Of a stretch of 42,379 nt of DNA, positions 9,060 to 16,792 are shown piece by piece. The notes under the pieces were generated by a model. The model saw only the letters and a list, made by a program, of their open reading frames with translations. It was not told the origin of the DNA and did not search any database. How positions within the stretch are numbered: the stretch's first letter is position 1; every line of letters begins with the position of its first letter. Made by a program: the position numbers and the translations under genes. The DNA is from Cyclobacteriaceae bacterium (lineage in GTDB: Bacteria; Bacteroidota; Bacteroidia; Cytophagales; Cyclobacteriaceae), in assembly GCA_024644875.1 (NCBI GenBank), contig JAHEGY010000033.1:1-42379 (forward strand), read 5' to 3'.

Positions 9060-10466
9060 TCAAATGGATTTCATCTTCAGCTTCTTTTTTAATTCATCTA
9101 CCGATGATCTGAAGCGGCTGTCTACGTCGTACATGTCGTTCACAGTCTGAACTGCATGTATTACAGTACTGTGATCTCTTCCACCAAAATGGTATCCGAT
9201 TGATTTTAAGGAGAGGTTGGTATATTCTTTGGCAAAATACATGGCGAGTTGTCTGGCGATGACCACCTCTTTTTTCCTGGTCTTATCCTTCAGATCTTCC
9301 GTTTTAAGATGAAAATACTCTGAAACAGTCTTTTGTATATAGTCAATACTTACTTCTGCATCTATATCGTGTACGATGGTCTTCAGGGTGGTCTTGGCCA
9401 GTTCCAGGTCAATATCTTTTTTCATAAGAGAGCCATGTGCAATGAGTGAGATCAGGACACCTTCCAGTTCTCTTATATTGGTGTCGACACTGTATGCCAG
9501 ATACTCAATGACTTTTTCCGGGATATTTATCCCATCGGATTGCATCTTTTTATGGATAATAGCAATCCTGGTTTCAAAATCAGGCTGTTGAAGATCAGCT
9601 GTCAAACCCCATTTAAACCTGGAAAGAAGTCTTTCTTCCATACCCTTCAAGTCTTTCGGAGGACAATCACTGGTCATGATGATCTGCTTCCCTGATTGAT
9701 GAAGATGGTTAAATACATGAAAAAAGATCTCCTGGGTTTTCTCACGACCTGCCAGGAACTGCACATCATCAAGTATGAGAATGTCGATCTTATTATAAAA
9801 ATTCTGAAACTCCTGGATCTTATTGATCTTTACTGATTCAATAAACTGCTGAGTGAATTTTTCCGCCGGGACATAAATGACTCCCTTATCAGAGATATGC
9901 TGGAGTATTTCATTTCCAATGGCCTGGGCAAGATGAGTTTTCCCAAGACCGACACCCCCGTAGACCATTAAAGGATTAAAAGAGGTTATTCCTGGTCGCT
10001 GAGCTACAGCAAATCCTGCTGAACGGGCCAGCCGGTTACAATCACCTTCTATAAAAGTCTCAAAGGTATAATTTGAATTTAAATTAAAGTCATAGGCAAA
10101 AAGATCATCAATGTTTTTATCCTGGGAGGTATTGGTTCCTTCTTTAGAGTTCTTCCTGTCAGGCCTTTGTGTGGTAGGCAGGTTGATCGTATAGGGTTCC
10201 GATTTGCTGTTACCCTTATCGATCACGATAGAATACTCCAGTTTTCCTTCTTCTCCGAGTTGATCTACGATGGCGTCCCGTAACACATGCACATAATGCT
10301 CCTCCAGCCATTCGTAGAAAAACTGGCTGGGCACCTGAATGGTCAATACATTTTTATCGTAATTAATTGGAACAATCGGGTCAAACCAGGTATTAAAAGC
10401 CTGCTCCTCCACATTCCTGCGAATTGCAGAGAGACAATTATCCCATATTTTTTGATGATTCAGCAC
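9060..10466 (-). CDS. dnaA: Chromosomal replication initiator protein DnaA
   Basis: AAA+ ATPase that binds DnaA boxes and opens the replication origin. Domain I (1-75, IWDNCLSAIRRNVEEQAFNTW) is followed by a short linker, then the AAA+ core with Walker A GGVGLGKT (170-177) and Walker B ILILDD (229-234), and the C-terminal DNA-binding domain IV with the signature GGRDHSTVIH (428-437). At 468 residues it is normal length. The start is GTG at 10466; no ATG is available before the conserved IW. dnaN and rnpA are not nearby. The 345-bp spacer upstream has no cluster of DnaA boxes, so proximity to the origin is not supported by what I can see. Confidence 0.97.
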   Translation of the reverse strand: MLNHQKIWDNCLSAIRRNVEEQAFNTWFDPIVPINYDKNVLTIQVPSQFFYEWLEEHYVHVLRDAIVDQLGEEGKLEYSIVIDKGNSKSEPYTINLPTTQRPDRKNSKEGTNTSQDKNIDDLFAYDFNLNSNYTFETFIEGDCNRLARSAGFAVAQRPGITSFNPLMVYGGVGLGKTHLAQAIGNEILQHISDKGVIYVPAEKFTQQFIESVKINKIQEFQNFYNKIDILILDDVQFLAGREKTQEIFFHVFNHLHQSGKQIIMTSDCPPKDLKGMEERLLSRFKWGLTADLQQPDFETRIAIIHKKMQSDGINIPEKVIEYLAYSVDTNIRELEGVLISLIAHGSLMKKDIDLELAKTTLKTIVHDIDAEVSIDYIQKTVSEYFHLKTEDLKDKTRKKEVVIARQLAMYFAKEYTNLSLKSIGYHFGGRDHSTVIHAVQTVNDMYDVDSRFRSSVDELKKKLKMKSI

Positions 10467-10627
10467 GTATATTCGTCAGATAATTTAATTAAACCCTTAA
10501 ATCTGCCTGGGAAAAGGGTGACAAATTTCAATAAAAAAATCCTAAGAAAAAAATAATCATGAGATTGAAATTCGATTCCTTACCAAAGTATAATTTTAAT
10601 AAAATTTTACCTTAATTTGCAATTAAA

Positions 10628-10659
10628 ATATGATATAAAAAAAATGATTTATATCATAT
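10628..10659. repeat. Perfect 12-bp inverted repeat (operator-like)
   Basis: ATATGATATAAA (10628-10639) and TTTATATCATAT (10648-10659) are exact reverse complements with an 8-base spacer. Its centre lies about 73 bp upstream of the predicted mutA transcription start, a position typical of activator sites. It could also serve the divergent dnaA gene. Confidence 0.6.
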
Positions 10660-10680
10660 GAATCCTTGACGGTTATCATA

Positions 10681-10710
10681 TTTGTCGGATTGTTCTTGAA
10701 AGTAGCTTTG
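10681..10710 (+). promoter_or_regulatory. Predicted mutAB promoter (-33 TTTG, -7 TAGCTTTG)
   Basis: TTTG at 10681-10684 is separated by 18 bp from TAGCTTTG at 10703-10710. This matches both elements of the Bacteroidota primary sigma promoter and is the best two-box match I found in the window. Transcription would begin near 10717, giving a leader of about 95 bases before the mutA ATG. Confidence 0.6.
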
Positions 10711-10729
10711 CATATATAATAACACCCTT

Positions 10730-10782
10730 CAGCAACAAAAGTGATTGTAAGGCAGAATTCCAACTTGTTGCTGTTTTTTTTT
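10730..10782 (+). terminator. Terminator-like hairpin plus T9 in the mutA leader
   Basis: CAGCAACAA (10730-10738) pairs perfectly with TTGTTGCTG (10765-10773), and nine T residues (10774-10782) follow immediately. The loop is 26 bases. It lies between the predicted promoter and the mutA ATG (10812), so it would either terminate a short RNA of about 65 bases or act as an attenuator for mutAB. It does not look like a cobalamin riboswitch: it is too short and has no B12 box. Confidence 0.55.
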
Positions 10783-10811
10783 AATTATAACATCATAAAA
10801 GATATTTACTT

Positions 10812-12692
10812 ATGAGTAATAAGCATGGTGATGGCCCTCTTTTTTCAGAATTCCCCCCTACTCCCAAAGAAAAATGGGTTGAACAGGTCAGTATTGATTT
10901 GAAAGGTGCTGATTTTACCAAAAAACTGGTTTGGAGAACCCCGGAAGTAAGCAGTATCGATCCATTTTATTCTTCTGAGGACACTGGTCACCTTGAATAT
11001 TTGAAAGGATTTAATAACCTGAACCTGAATCAAACCAATCCACAGGCAGGCGCCCGTTCCTGGATCCTATATGAGAAAGTAAGGGTGGGAGATGAAAAAG
11101 CTGCAAATAAGGAATCACAACGAGCATTCCATATGGGATCTAATGGAGTAGACTTTATTATTGATGAGACCAGAATGCCTGATCTGGAGTTACTGATGAA
11201 AAATATCTATCCCAATATTAATCCGGTTAAATTCACAGTTCAGGATAATCCAGGCACACTGCTTAATCAATACATGGAAATTATTGAAAGGAATCCTGAT
11301 CTTGAATTAAATGACATCATGGGTGGATTTGATTATGATCCCCTAATGTATTATACGTTCAGTGGTAATCTGAATGAAGAAGGCATAGAAGCATTGGCCT
11401 ATACATTTGGTTCAACAAAAGATATCGAGGATTTCAAACCGTTAACAATAAATGGCGGTCATTTTCATAATTCAGGAGCTAATGCAGCGCAGGAAATTGC
11501 CCTGGTTATCAGTGCAGCTATTGAATATATCGAACGTTTTGAAAGTAAGGGCATCTCATTGAAAGACTTCTTATCCGGCTTTGAGTTTTCCCTGGCTGTA
11601 GGAAGCAACTATTTTATGGAGATTGCCAAGATAAGAGCTTTAAGAGTATTGTTTTTTAATGTGCTGAAAGCTTATCCCTTAAAAGATCTCAATCCGGGCG
11701 ATATATTGATCCATAGTGAATCATCAGTCTGGACCAAGACCCTGTATGATCCTTATGTAAACATGTTGCGAAATACCACTGAGGCGATGTCAGCCATATT
11801 AGGAGGTTGTAACAGCCTGTCGATATCTGCTTTTGATGATATTTTCAGCCAGCCAACTGAATTTTCAAAACGAATATCACGGAACATATCAAACTTGCTG
11901 AGAGAGGAATCCCATTTTGATAGAGTGTCTGATCCGGCTGCAGGATCATATTATATTGAAGAATTAACTGACAAACTGGTTGAATCCGGTCTTGGAGTGT
12001 TTCAGGAAATAGAACGAGAGGGCGGATTTGTCCAAGCTTTTGAGAAGGGGAAGATTAAAGAAATGATCGAAGCTTCCAGAGATAAAAAACATGACCTGAT
12101 ATGTAAACGCCGGGAAATTATTATTGGTACTAATCAGTATCCAAATACTTCTGAGTCAATAGATCCATCAGAATTATCCGTTAAAATGTCCAGGGGTCAT
12201 AAAGATCAGAACATTCTGAATCTATCCAGGGGAGCAGAGCAATTTGAAAAACTCAGGTTATCCACAGACAGGTATACCAGGAAAAATGGTGAAGATAAAA
12301 GACCCACGGTATTTTTATCTTTGATTGGAGAAAACAAGGTCATGCGGAAAGCAAGGGCTTCTTTTTCCATGGGTTTCTTTGGTTGCGCAGGCTTTAAAGT
12401 CGTTGAAAGCAGCCCATCACCCGATCTGTTTAAGGCTGTCCACAAAGCAATTGAAAGCAAAGCAGATATTGTGGTGATGTGCGGTGCTGATGAAGACTAT
12501 CTGGCAAGCGGTGTGGATTATGCCCAGGCCTATAAAGGAAACAGTAATGGGATTCTCGTTATCGCAGGAAATCCTGAAGAAAATCGTGCAACATTAATAG
12601 AAGCCGGCGTTGCGGAGTTTATCAATTTGCGCACAAACTTAATTGATACGCTCAGGAACTTCCAGAACCAGCTAAACATCGCTAATGCCTAA
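10812..12692 (+). CDS. mutA: Methylmalonyl-CoA mutase small (beta) subunit
   Basis: Non-catalytic partner of MutB in the heterodimeric B12-dependent mutase that interconverts succinyl-CoA and (R)-methylmalonyl-CoA for propionate metabolism. The N-terminal TIM-barrel-like mutase domain covers about 30-480 ([15 protein letters not shown] is typical). The C-terminal flavodoxin-like domain (about 500-626) is present but lacks the DxHxxG cobalamin-ligating motif found in MutB: the matching stretch is [14 protein letters not shown]. That is the known state of the small subunit. At 626 residues it is full length. The mutB ATG overlaps its last eight bases (ATGCCTAA), so the two subunits are translationally coupled. 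A promoter and a leader hairpin lie upstream. Confidence 0.95.
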   Translation: MSNKHGDGPLFSEFPPTPKEKWVEQVSIDLKGADFTKKLVWRTPEVSSIDPFYSSEDTGHLEYLKGFNNLNLNQTNPQAGARSWILYEKVRVGDEKAANKESQRAFHMGSNGVDFIIDETRMPDLELLMKNIYPNINPVKFTVQDNPGTLLNQYMEIIERNPDLELNDIMGGFDYDPLMYYTFSGNLNEEGIEALAYTFGSTKDIEDFKPLTINGGHFHNSGANAAQEIALVISAAIEYIERFESKGISLKDFLSGFEFSLAVGSNYFMEIAKIRALRVLFFNVLKAYPLKDLNPGDILIHSESSVWTKTLYDPYVNMLRNTTEAMSAILGGCNSLSISAFDDIFSQPTEFSKRISRNISNLLREESHFDRVSDPAAGSYYIEELTDKLVESGLGVFQEIEREGGFVQAFEKGKIKEMIEASRDKKHDLICKRREIIIGTNQYPNTSESIDPSELSVKMSRGHKDQNILNLSRGAEQFEKLRLSTDRYTRKNGEDKRPTVFLSLIGENKVMRKARASFSMGFFGCAGFKVVESSPSPDLFKAVHKAIESKADIVVMCGADEDYLASGVDYAQAYKGNSNGILVIAGNPEENRATLIEAGVAEFINLRTNLIDTLRNFQNQLNIANA

Positions 12693-14856
12693 ACCAAGAA
12701 CTATGAAACCCGAATTTTCAAAAATATCCATTGACAGTATCAGAGGTGCAAACCAGGAAAAATCTGATTTGCAGAATATACATAAAGAATGGCCAACTCC
12801 TGAAAAAATCAATGTGAAGCCCTATTTCACAGCTGAGGATATAAAGGATGCCGAACATACTAACTATGCTGCTGGCATTCCTCCATTCTTACGGGGTCCA
12901 TACTCCACCATGTATGTAATGAGACCATGGACAGTCAGACAATATGCCGGTTTCTCCACCGCTGAAGAATCCAATGCTTTTTACAGGAGGAATCTTGCAG
13001 CAGGTCAGAAAGGATTATCCATTGCCTTTGACCTTGCTACCCACAGAGGCTATGATTCAGATCATCCCAGGGTTATAGGTGATGTAGGTAAAGCCGGTGT
13101 TGCCATTGATTCCATTCTTGACATGAAGATTCTGTTTGATGAAATACCTCTTGACCAGATGTCTGTATCCATGACAATGAATGGTGCGGTGATACCTGTA
13201 ATGGCTTTTTATATTGTGGCCGCCGAAGAGCAGGGTGTGACGACCGAAAAACTTGCAGGCACCATACAAAATGATATCCTTAAGGAATTCATGGTTCGGA
13301 ACACATATATTTATCCACCCATCCCATCCATGAAGATCATCGCCGACATCTTTGAGTATACTTCTAAAAAGATGCCTAAGTTCAACTCGATCAGTATCAG
13401 TGGGTATCATATGCAGGAAGCAGGAGCCACAGCAGATATAGAATTGGCCTATACCCTTGCCGACGGGCTGGAATATATTCGTACGGGTATTGCAGCGGGA
13501 ATTGATGTAGATAAATTCGCACCAAGACTGTCTTTCTTCTGGGCTGTGGGCATGAATCATTTTATGGAAATCGCCAAGATGAGGGCCGGAAGGTTGTTAT
13601 GGGCAAAGATCGTCAAACAGTTTAATCCCAAGAATCCGAAATCCATGTCACTTAGAACTCATAGCCAGACTTCCGGCTGGAGCCTGACAGAACAGGATCC
13701 TTTCAATAACGTGGCCCGTACCTGCATAGAAGCAATGGCTGCCGCACTTGGACATACTCAATCCCTGCACACCAATGCCCTGGATGAAGCTATTGCACTT
13801 CCAACTGATTTTTCAGCCAGGATTGCCCGGAATACACAATTATACCTTCAGGAAGAAACAAATATTTGCCGGTCCGTTGATCCCTGGGCAGGATCATATT
13901 ATGTGGAATACCTTACCCGTGAACTGGCTAAAAAAGCATGGGAGCATATTGAAGAGATCGAGGAACTTGGAGGTATGGCCAAGGCCATTGATACCGGAAT
14001 ACCAAAAATGAGGATTGAAGAAGCTGCTGCAAGAAAGCAGGCCAGGATTGACTCCGGAAAAGACAGTATTATTGGTGTGAACACCTATCAGACTGAAGAA
14101 AATATTGACATAGAATTACTTGAAGTGGACAATACTTCAGTTCGACAGGCTCAACTGGAAAGACTTGATAAGCTGAAAAAAGAAAGAAATAACCAAGACG
14201 TTGAAGCAGCTTTGGAAGCTATTTCAAAATGTGCTGAGAGCGGTGAGGGTAATTTACTTGAACTTTCCGTTGATGCAGCGAGGAAAAGAGCGACGCTGGG
14301 TGAGATTTCCATGGCGATGGAAAAGGTCTTTGGCAGACACAAAGCTACCATCAGGTCAATATCAGGGATATACTCCTCTGAGGCATTTGATGACACTGAT
14401 TTTAATGAAGCGAAAGAGCTTACAGATAAGTTTGCCAAACTGGAAGGAAGGAGACCAAGGATCATGGTTGCTAAAATGGGGCAGGATGGCCACGACCGTG
14501 GAGCGAAAGTGATCTCAACCTCATTTGCTGATCTGGGATTTGATGTGGACGTAGGCCCCCTTTTCCAGACACCTGCCGAGGTAGCTCAACAGGCCGCTGA
14601 GAACGACGTGGATATTGTAGGAGCATCCAGCCTTGCAGCAGGACATAAAACACTGGTTCCTCAACTTATTGAAGAATTAAAAGAGATCAACAGGGCGGAT
14701 ATCATGGTAGTAGCCGGTGGCGTTATTCCACCCAAGGACTATGATTATCTTTATGAAAGGGGTGTCGGAGCCGTGTTCGGACCTGGCACTGTCATTTCTG
14801 AAGCGGCAAAGAAAATTCTCAGAAAACTGCTTGAGGGCGATCTGGAATCCGTGTAG
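12685..14856 (+). CDS. mutB: Methylmalonyl-CoA mutase large (alpha, catalytic) subunit
   Basis: Catalytic subunit of the adenosylcobalamin-dependent methylmalonyl-CoA mutase. The substrate-binding barrel covers about 60-560 ([20 protein letters not shown], then [20 protein letters not shown]). The B12-binding domain covers about 590-723: DGHDRG at 601-606, with His603 as the cobalt ligand, then GASSLAAGH and VAGGVIPP. At 723 residues it is full length. The ATG at 12685 lies inside the end of mutA; a second ATG at 12703 (MKPEFSK) is equally possible. The MeaB chaperone gene is only about 0.8 kb downstream, so the cluster supplies both the enzyme and its protector. Epimerase and carboxylase genes of the pathway are not in the window. 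Confidence 0.97.
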   Translation: MPKPRTMKPEFSKISIDSIRGANQEKSDLQNIHKEWPTPEKINVKPYFTAEDIKDAEHTNYAAGIPPFLRGPYSTMYVMRPWTVRQYAGFSTAEESNAFYRRNLAAGQKGLSIAFDLATHRGYDSDHPRVIGDVGKAGVAIDSILDMKILFDEIPLDQMSVSMTMNGAVIPVMAFYIVAAEEQGVTTEKLAGTIQNDILKEFMVRNTYIYPPIPSMKIIADIFEYTSKKMPKFNSISISGYHMQEAGATADIELAYTLADGLEYIRTGIAAGIDVDKFAPRLSFFWAVGMNHFMEIAKMRAGRLLWAKIVKQFNPKNPKSMSLRTHSQTSGWSLTEQDPFNNVARTCIEAMAAALGHTQSLHTNALDEAIALPTDFSARIARNTQLYLQEETNICRSVDPWAGSYYVEYLTRELAKKAWEHIEEIEELGGMAKAIDTGIPKMRIEEAAARKQARIDSGKDSIIGVNTYQTEENIDIELLEVDNTSVRQAQLERLDKLKKERNNQDVEAALEAISKCAESGEGNLLELSVDAARKRATLGEISMAMEKVFGRHKATIRSISGIYSSEAFDDTDFNEAKELTDKFAKLEGRRPRIMVAKMGQDGHDRGAKVISTSFADLGFDVDVGPLFQTPAEVAQQAAENDVDIVGASSLAAGHKTLVPQLIEELKEINRADIMVVAGGVIPPKDYDYLYERGVGAVFGPGTVISEAAKKILRKLLEGDLESV

Positions 14857-14890
14857 TAAAGATATAATATCAGCTATAATTGTCACTCAG

Positions 14891-14943
14891 AAGGCAGCTT
14901 GTTGGTGTATGGGTAAACCATTGAATAATAAACAAGCTGCCTT
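14891..14943. repeat. 13-bp inverted repeat downstream of mutB
   Basis: AAGGCAGCTTGTT (14891-14903) and AACAAGCTGCCTT (14931-14943) are perfect reverse complements around a 27-base loop, which itself contains ATGG/CCAT (14909-14912, 14918-14921). No T-run follows on either strand, so it is not a classic terminator. It may still end or stabilise the mutAB transcript, or serve both convergent genes. Confidence 0.55.
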
Positions 14944-14970
14944 TACGAGGGCAGGCCGCTTAGAATGATG

Positions 14971-15342
14971 CTAAAGGCTGTTATTGACCAGTAAGTATAT
15001 CGTTATTGATGACACTATTATTCCCAGGATAGTTGTTATGTTGTGTGTTCTTAAAATCTGGTTATTATCACCCCTGTCAAAACTCAGAAAAACTCCTGAG
15101 GCGACCAACCCTATTATTAAGGCCCCCAGAGAAATAGAAAGTACCAGGATGCCCGTGGTGATGGTCGCGGCAAGTAATAAATTCCAGATTACGATAGAAG
15201 TAAAGATTACCGTGGCAAGACCAAGAAGAATATGGAGGGTTAAAATAGCCGGATTCAAAGGTTTTCCCGTATGACTCAACCAAATTCCACTGGCAATAGC
15301 CATGAAATAAAGCACCTCAGCAATAACAATTTGTAACACCAT
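14971..15342 (-). CDS. Small four-helix membrane protein, unknown function
   Basis: A 123-residue protein that is almost entirely hydrophobic, with four predicted membrane helices at about 3-21, 34-56, 62-86 and 101-119. I recognise no family. Histidines at 37 (LTLHILLG) and 100 (ILRTHNITTILG) sit at the ends of helices 2 and 4, in contexts reminiscent of haem-ligating histidines in small b-type cytochromes; this is suggestive only. The ATG at 15342 is the only reasonable start. It is read leftward and converges on mutB, with meaB diverging on its other side, so it interrupts the mutAB/meaB neighbourhood without being in their operon. Confidence 0.7.
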   Translation of the reverse strand: MVLQIVIAEVLYFMAIASGIWLSHTGKPLNPAILTLHILLGLATVIFTSIVIWNLLLAATITTGILVLSISLGALIIGLVASGVFLSFDRGDNNQILRTHNITTILGIIVSSITIYLLVNNSL

Positions 15343-15511
15343 ACTCGTTTTGATTAAAATCTATATCTCAAAAAACATCCCTATTTAACACATATTTATA
15401 AAACATTCCAGAATATCATAATTTATTTTAACGATGTCACAATACACCTTGCTATCGATAACTTTAATCAGGTGAATTGATTATCCGGGATATTACAGAT
15501 TTTATTATTTT

Positions 15512-15555
15512 CAGGTATCTAATTCCACCTACTGGAATGAATACCTGTACTTTTT
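15512..15555 (+). terminator. Terminator-like two-tier hairpin upstream of meaB
   Basis: CAGGTAT (15512-15518) pairs with ATACCTG (15541-15547). Inside it, ATTCCA (15522-15527) pairs with TGGAAT (15533-15538) around a 5-base loop, with a small internal bulge between the stems. TAC and five T residues follow. Read rightward it resembles an intrinsic terminator, yet no rightward gene lies before it, so it could end a small RNA or be a leader structure. Confidence 0.4.
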
Positions 15556-15619
15556 ACCTTATCTTTTCATCAGTCAAAACTCTAAGAGTTTAAGATAATA
15601 GATTATTAAAAGATTTCTT

Positions 15620-15627
15620 TAATTTTG
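15620..15627 (+). promoter_or_regulatory. Bacteroidota -7 element upstream of meaB
   Basis: TAATTTTG matches TAnnTTTG and ends seven bases before the meaB ATG, the same spacing class as the GH3 gene. No -33 TTTG is visible. If real, meaB is transcribed with almost no leader. Confidence 0.4.
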
Positions 15628-15634
15628 GCACCTG

Positions 15635-16651
15635 ATGAAATACGTCCGAAGGAAAAGACTTGCACCTAAAGCCTATGTTGATGGCATCCTGAAAGGAGAC
15701 AGGATCCTTCTGAGCAAGGCCATTACACTTATTGAAAGTGCGCTGCCGGATGATAACGAACTCGCCGAGGAGGTCCTTTCCACGATCATCCCTTACACAG
15801 GAAATTCTTTACGTATCGGAATAACCGGTGTGCCTGGCGTAGGCAAGAGCACATTTATCGAGTCTTTCGGGAAACACGTTACTTCACTGGATAAAAAGTT
15901 GGCTGTACTTACCATTGATCCGAGCAGTCAAAGATCAAAAGGTGCCATATTGGGAGATAAAACCAGAATGGAATCCCTGGCAACGGATCCTAATGCCTAT
16001 ATAAGGCCTTCGGCTTCCGGTTCAGCATTGGGTGGTGTTGCACAGAAGACCCGCGAATCGATGTTGTTGTGTGAAGCTGCAGGCTTTGAAGTCATATTTA
16101 TTGAAACGGTTGGTGTTGGCCAATCTGAAACCACAGTTCATGGGATGGTTGACTTTTTCCTGTTACTAATGCTTGCCGGAGCTGGTGATGAACTGCAGGG
16201 TATCAAAAAGGGGATCATGGAGATGGCGGATTCTATAATAATCACCAAAGCGGACGGTGAAAACATAAGAAAGGCAGAAAGGGCGAAGATAGAATATCAG
16301 AATGCGCTGCACCTTTTTCCTCCCAGCAAAATTGGGTGGTATCCAAAAGTTATGTTGTGCTCTTCCCGGGAGGAAACCGGGATCAGTGAGGCATGGCAAT
16401 TGATAGAAGAATACTTCAAGCATATCAAGAAAATTGGATTCTTCGATATAAAAAGAAAAGAACAAAATGTTGCCTGGATGCATCACCTCATAAAAGACAC
16501 CCTGACCAAACGTTTTTTTAATAATGAAGTTATTAAAGAGAATTTAAAAAGCGAAGAAGCTAAAGTCGCTCTTGGCATAATCCCTTCTATTAAAGCTGCC
16601 AGGAACCTGCTGGCCGCCTATGATTCTGATAAACCCCCGACAGATAATTAA
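15635..16651 (+). CDS. meaB: Methylmalonyl-CoA mutase-associated GTPase MeaB
   Basis: G3E-family P-loop GTPase that gates cofactor loading of methylmalonyl-CoA mutase and protects it from inactivation. The P-loop GITGVPGVGKS is at residues 62-72. The switch-region landmarks DPSSQRSKGAILGDKTRM, ETVGVGQSE and the base-recognition ITKADGEN follow in order. The C-terminal segment (about 270-338) is the dimerisation tail. At 338 residues it is full length for the family, also annotated as ArgK; the nearby mutAB genes settle the function. It has its own promoter-like motif immediately upstream and is not in the mutAB transcript, because the leftward membrane-protein gene lies between. Confidence 0.95.
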   Translation: MKYVRRKRLAPKAYVDGILKGDRILLSKAITLIESALPDDNELAEEVLSTIIPYTGNSLRIGITGVPGVGKSTFIESFGKHVTSLDKKLAVLTIDPSSQRSKGAILGDKTRMESLATDPNAYIRPSASGSALGGVAQKTRESMLLCEAAGFEVIFIETVGVGQSETTVHGMVDFFLLLMLAGAGDELQGIKKGIMEMADSIIITKADGENIRKAERAKIEYQNALHLFPPSKIGWYPKVMLCSSREETGISEAWQLIEEYFKHIKKIGFFDIKRKEQNVAWMHHLIKDTLTKRFFNNEVIKENLKSEEAKVALGIIPSIKAARNLLAAYDSDKPPTDN

Positions 16652-16683
16652 GTCAAAAATTCCTAACAGACTAAAGCATTTCC

Positions 16684-16712
16684 TTTGAAATACTGACAAA
16701 CTGTCATTTTTG
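16684..16712 (+). promoter_or_regulatory. Predicted dnaK promoter with internal palindrome
   Basis: TTTG (16684-16687), 17 bp, then CATTTTTG (16705-16712, one mismatch to TAnnTTTG) form a plausible -33/-7 pair. The spacer contains TGACA-AAC-TGTCA (16694-16706), a 13-bp interrupted palindrome in the place where a repressor would block RNA polymerase. It is not a CIRCE element. Confidence 0.4.
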
Positions 16713-16792
16713 TGTTTAAATACTCCCTTGGCACAGGGATTGATGAACCATATCTGAATAAATATGGAATATAAAAATTAAACGATAAAATA

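Larger units (their letters stand above)
10467..10811. other. 345-bp divergent spacer between dnaA and mutA
   Basis: No gene is visible here. It is very AT-rich in its left two-thirds. It holds a 12-bp inverted repeat (10628-10659), a convincing promoter reading toward mutA (10681-10710), and a hairpin followed by nine T residues (10730-10782). For dnaA only a poor -7-like TATACTTTG (10592-10584, minus strand, one base too long) was found. I searched by eye for TTATCCACA-type boxes and found none, so an origin is not supported. Confidence 0.7.
15343..15634. other. 292-bp divergent spacer upstream of meaB
   Basis: No gene is visible. It contains a two-tier hairpin with a following T-run (15512-15555) and a -7 motif just ahead of meaB (15620-15627). 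The remainder is plain AT-rich sequence, and I found no clear promoter for the leftward membrane-protein gene. Confidence 0.6.

Noticed and set aside
10467-10811. Possible oriC next to dnaA, given the AT-rich spacer.
   Set aside because: No DnaA-box cluster could be found, and dnaN and other origin-linked genes are absent. GC skew over the whole chromosome would decide.
12258-12266. Perfect DnaA box TTATCCACA inside mutA, near dnaA.
   Set aside because: It is single, lies within coding sequence, and no cluster accompanies it in the dnaA/mutA spacer, so it does not support an origin.
13057-13560. Long open frames on the opposite strand of mutB and many other genes.
   Set aside because: They are shadows of strongly supported genes and show no family motifs, starts or promoters of their own.
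15281-15300. CCACTGGC resembling part of a cobalamin riboswitch B12 box near meaB.
   Set aside because: It lies in the coding region of the membrane-protein gene, on the wrong side of the promoter, and no other riboswitch elements surround it.
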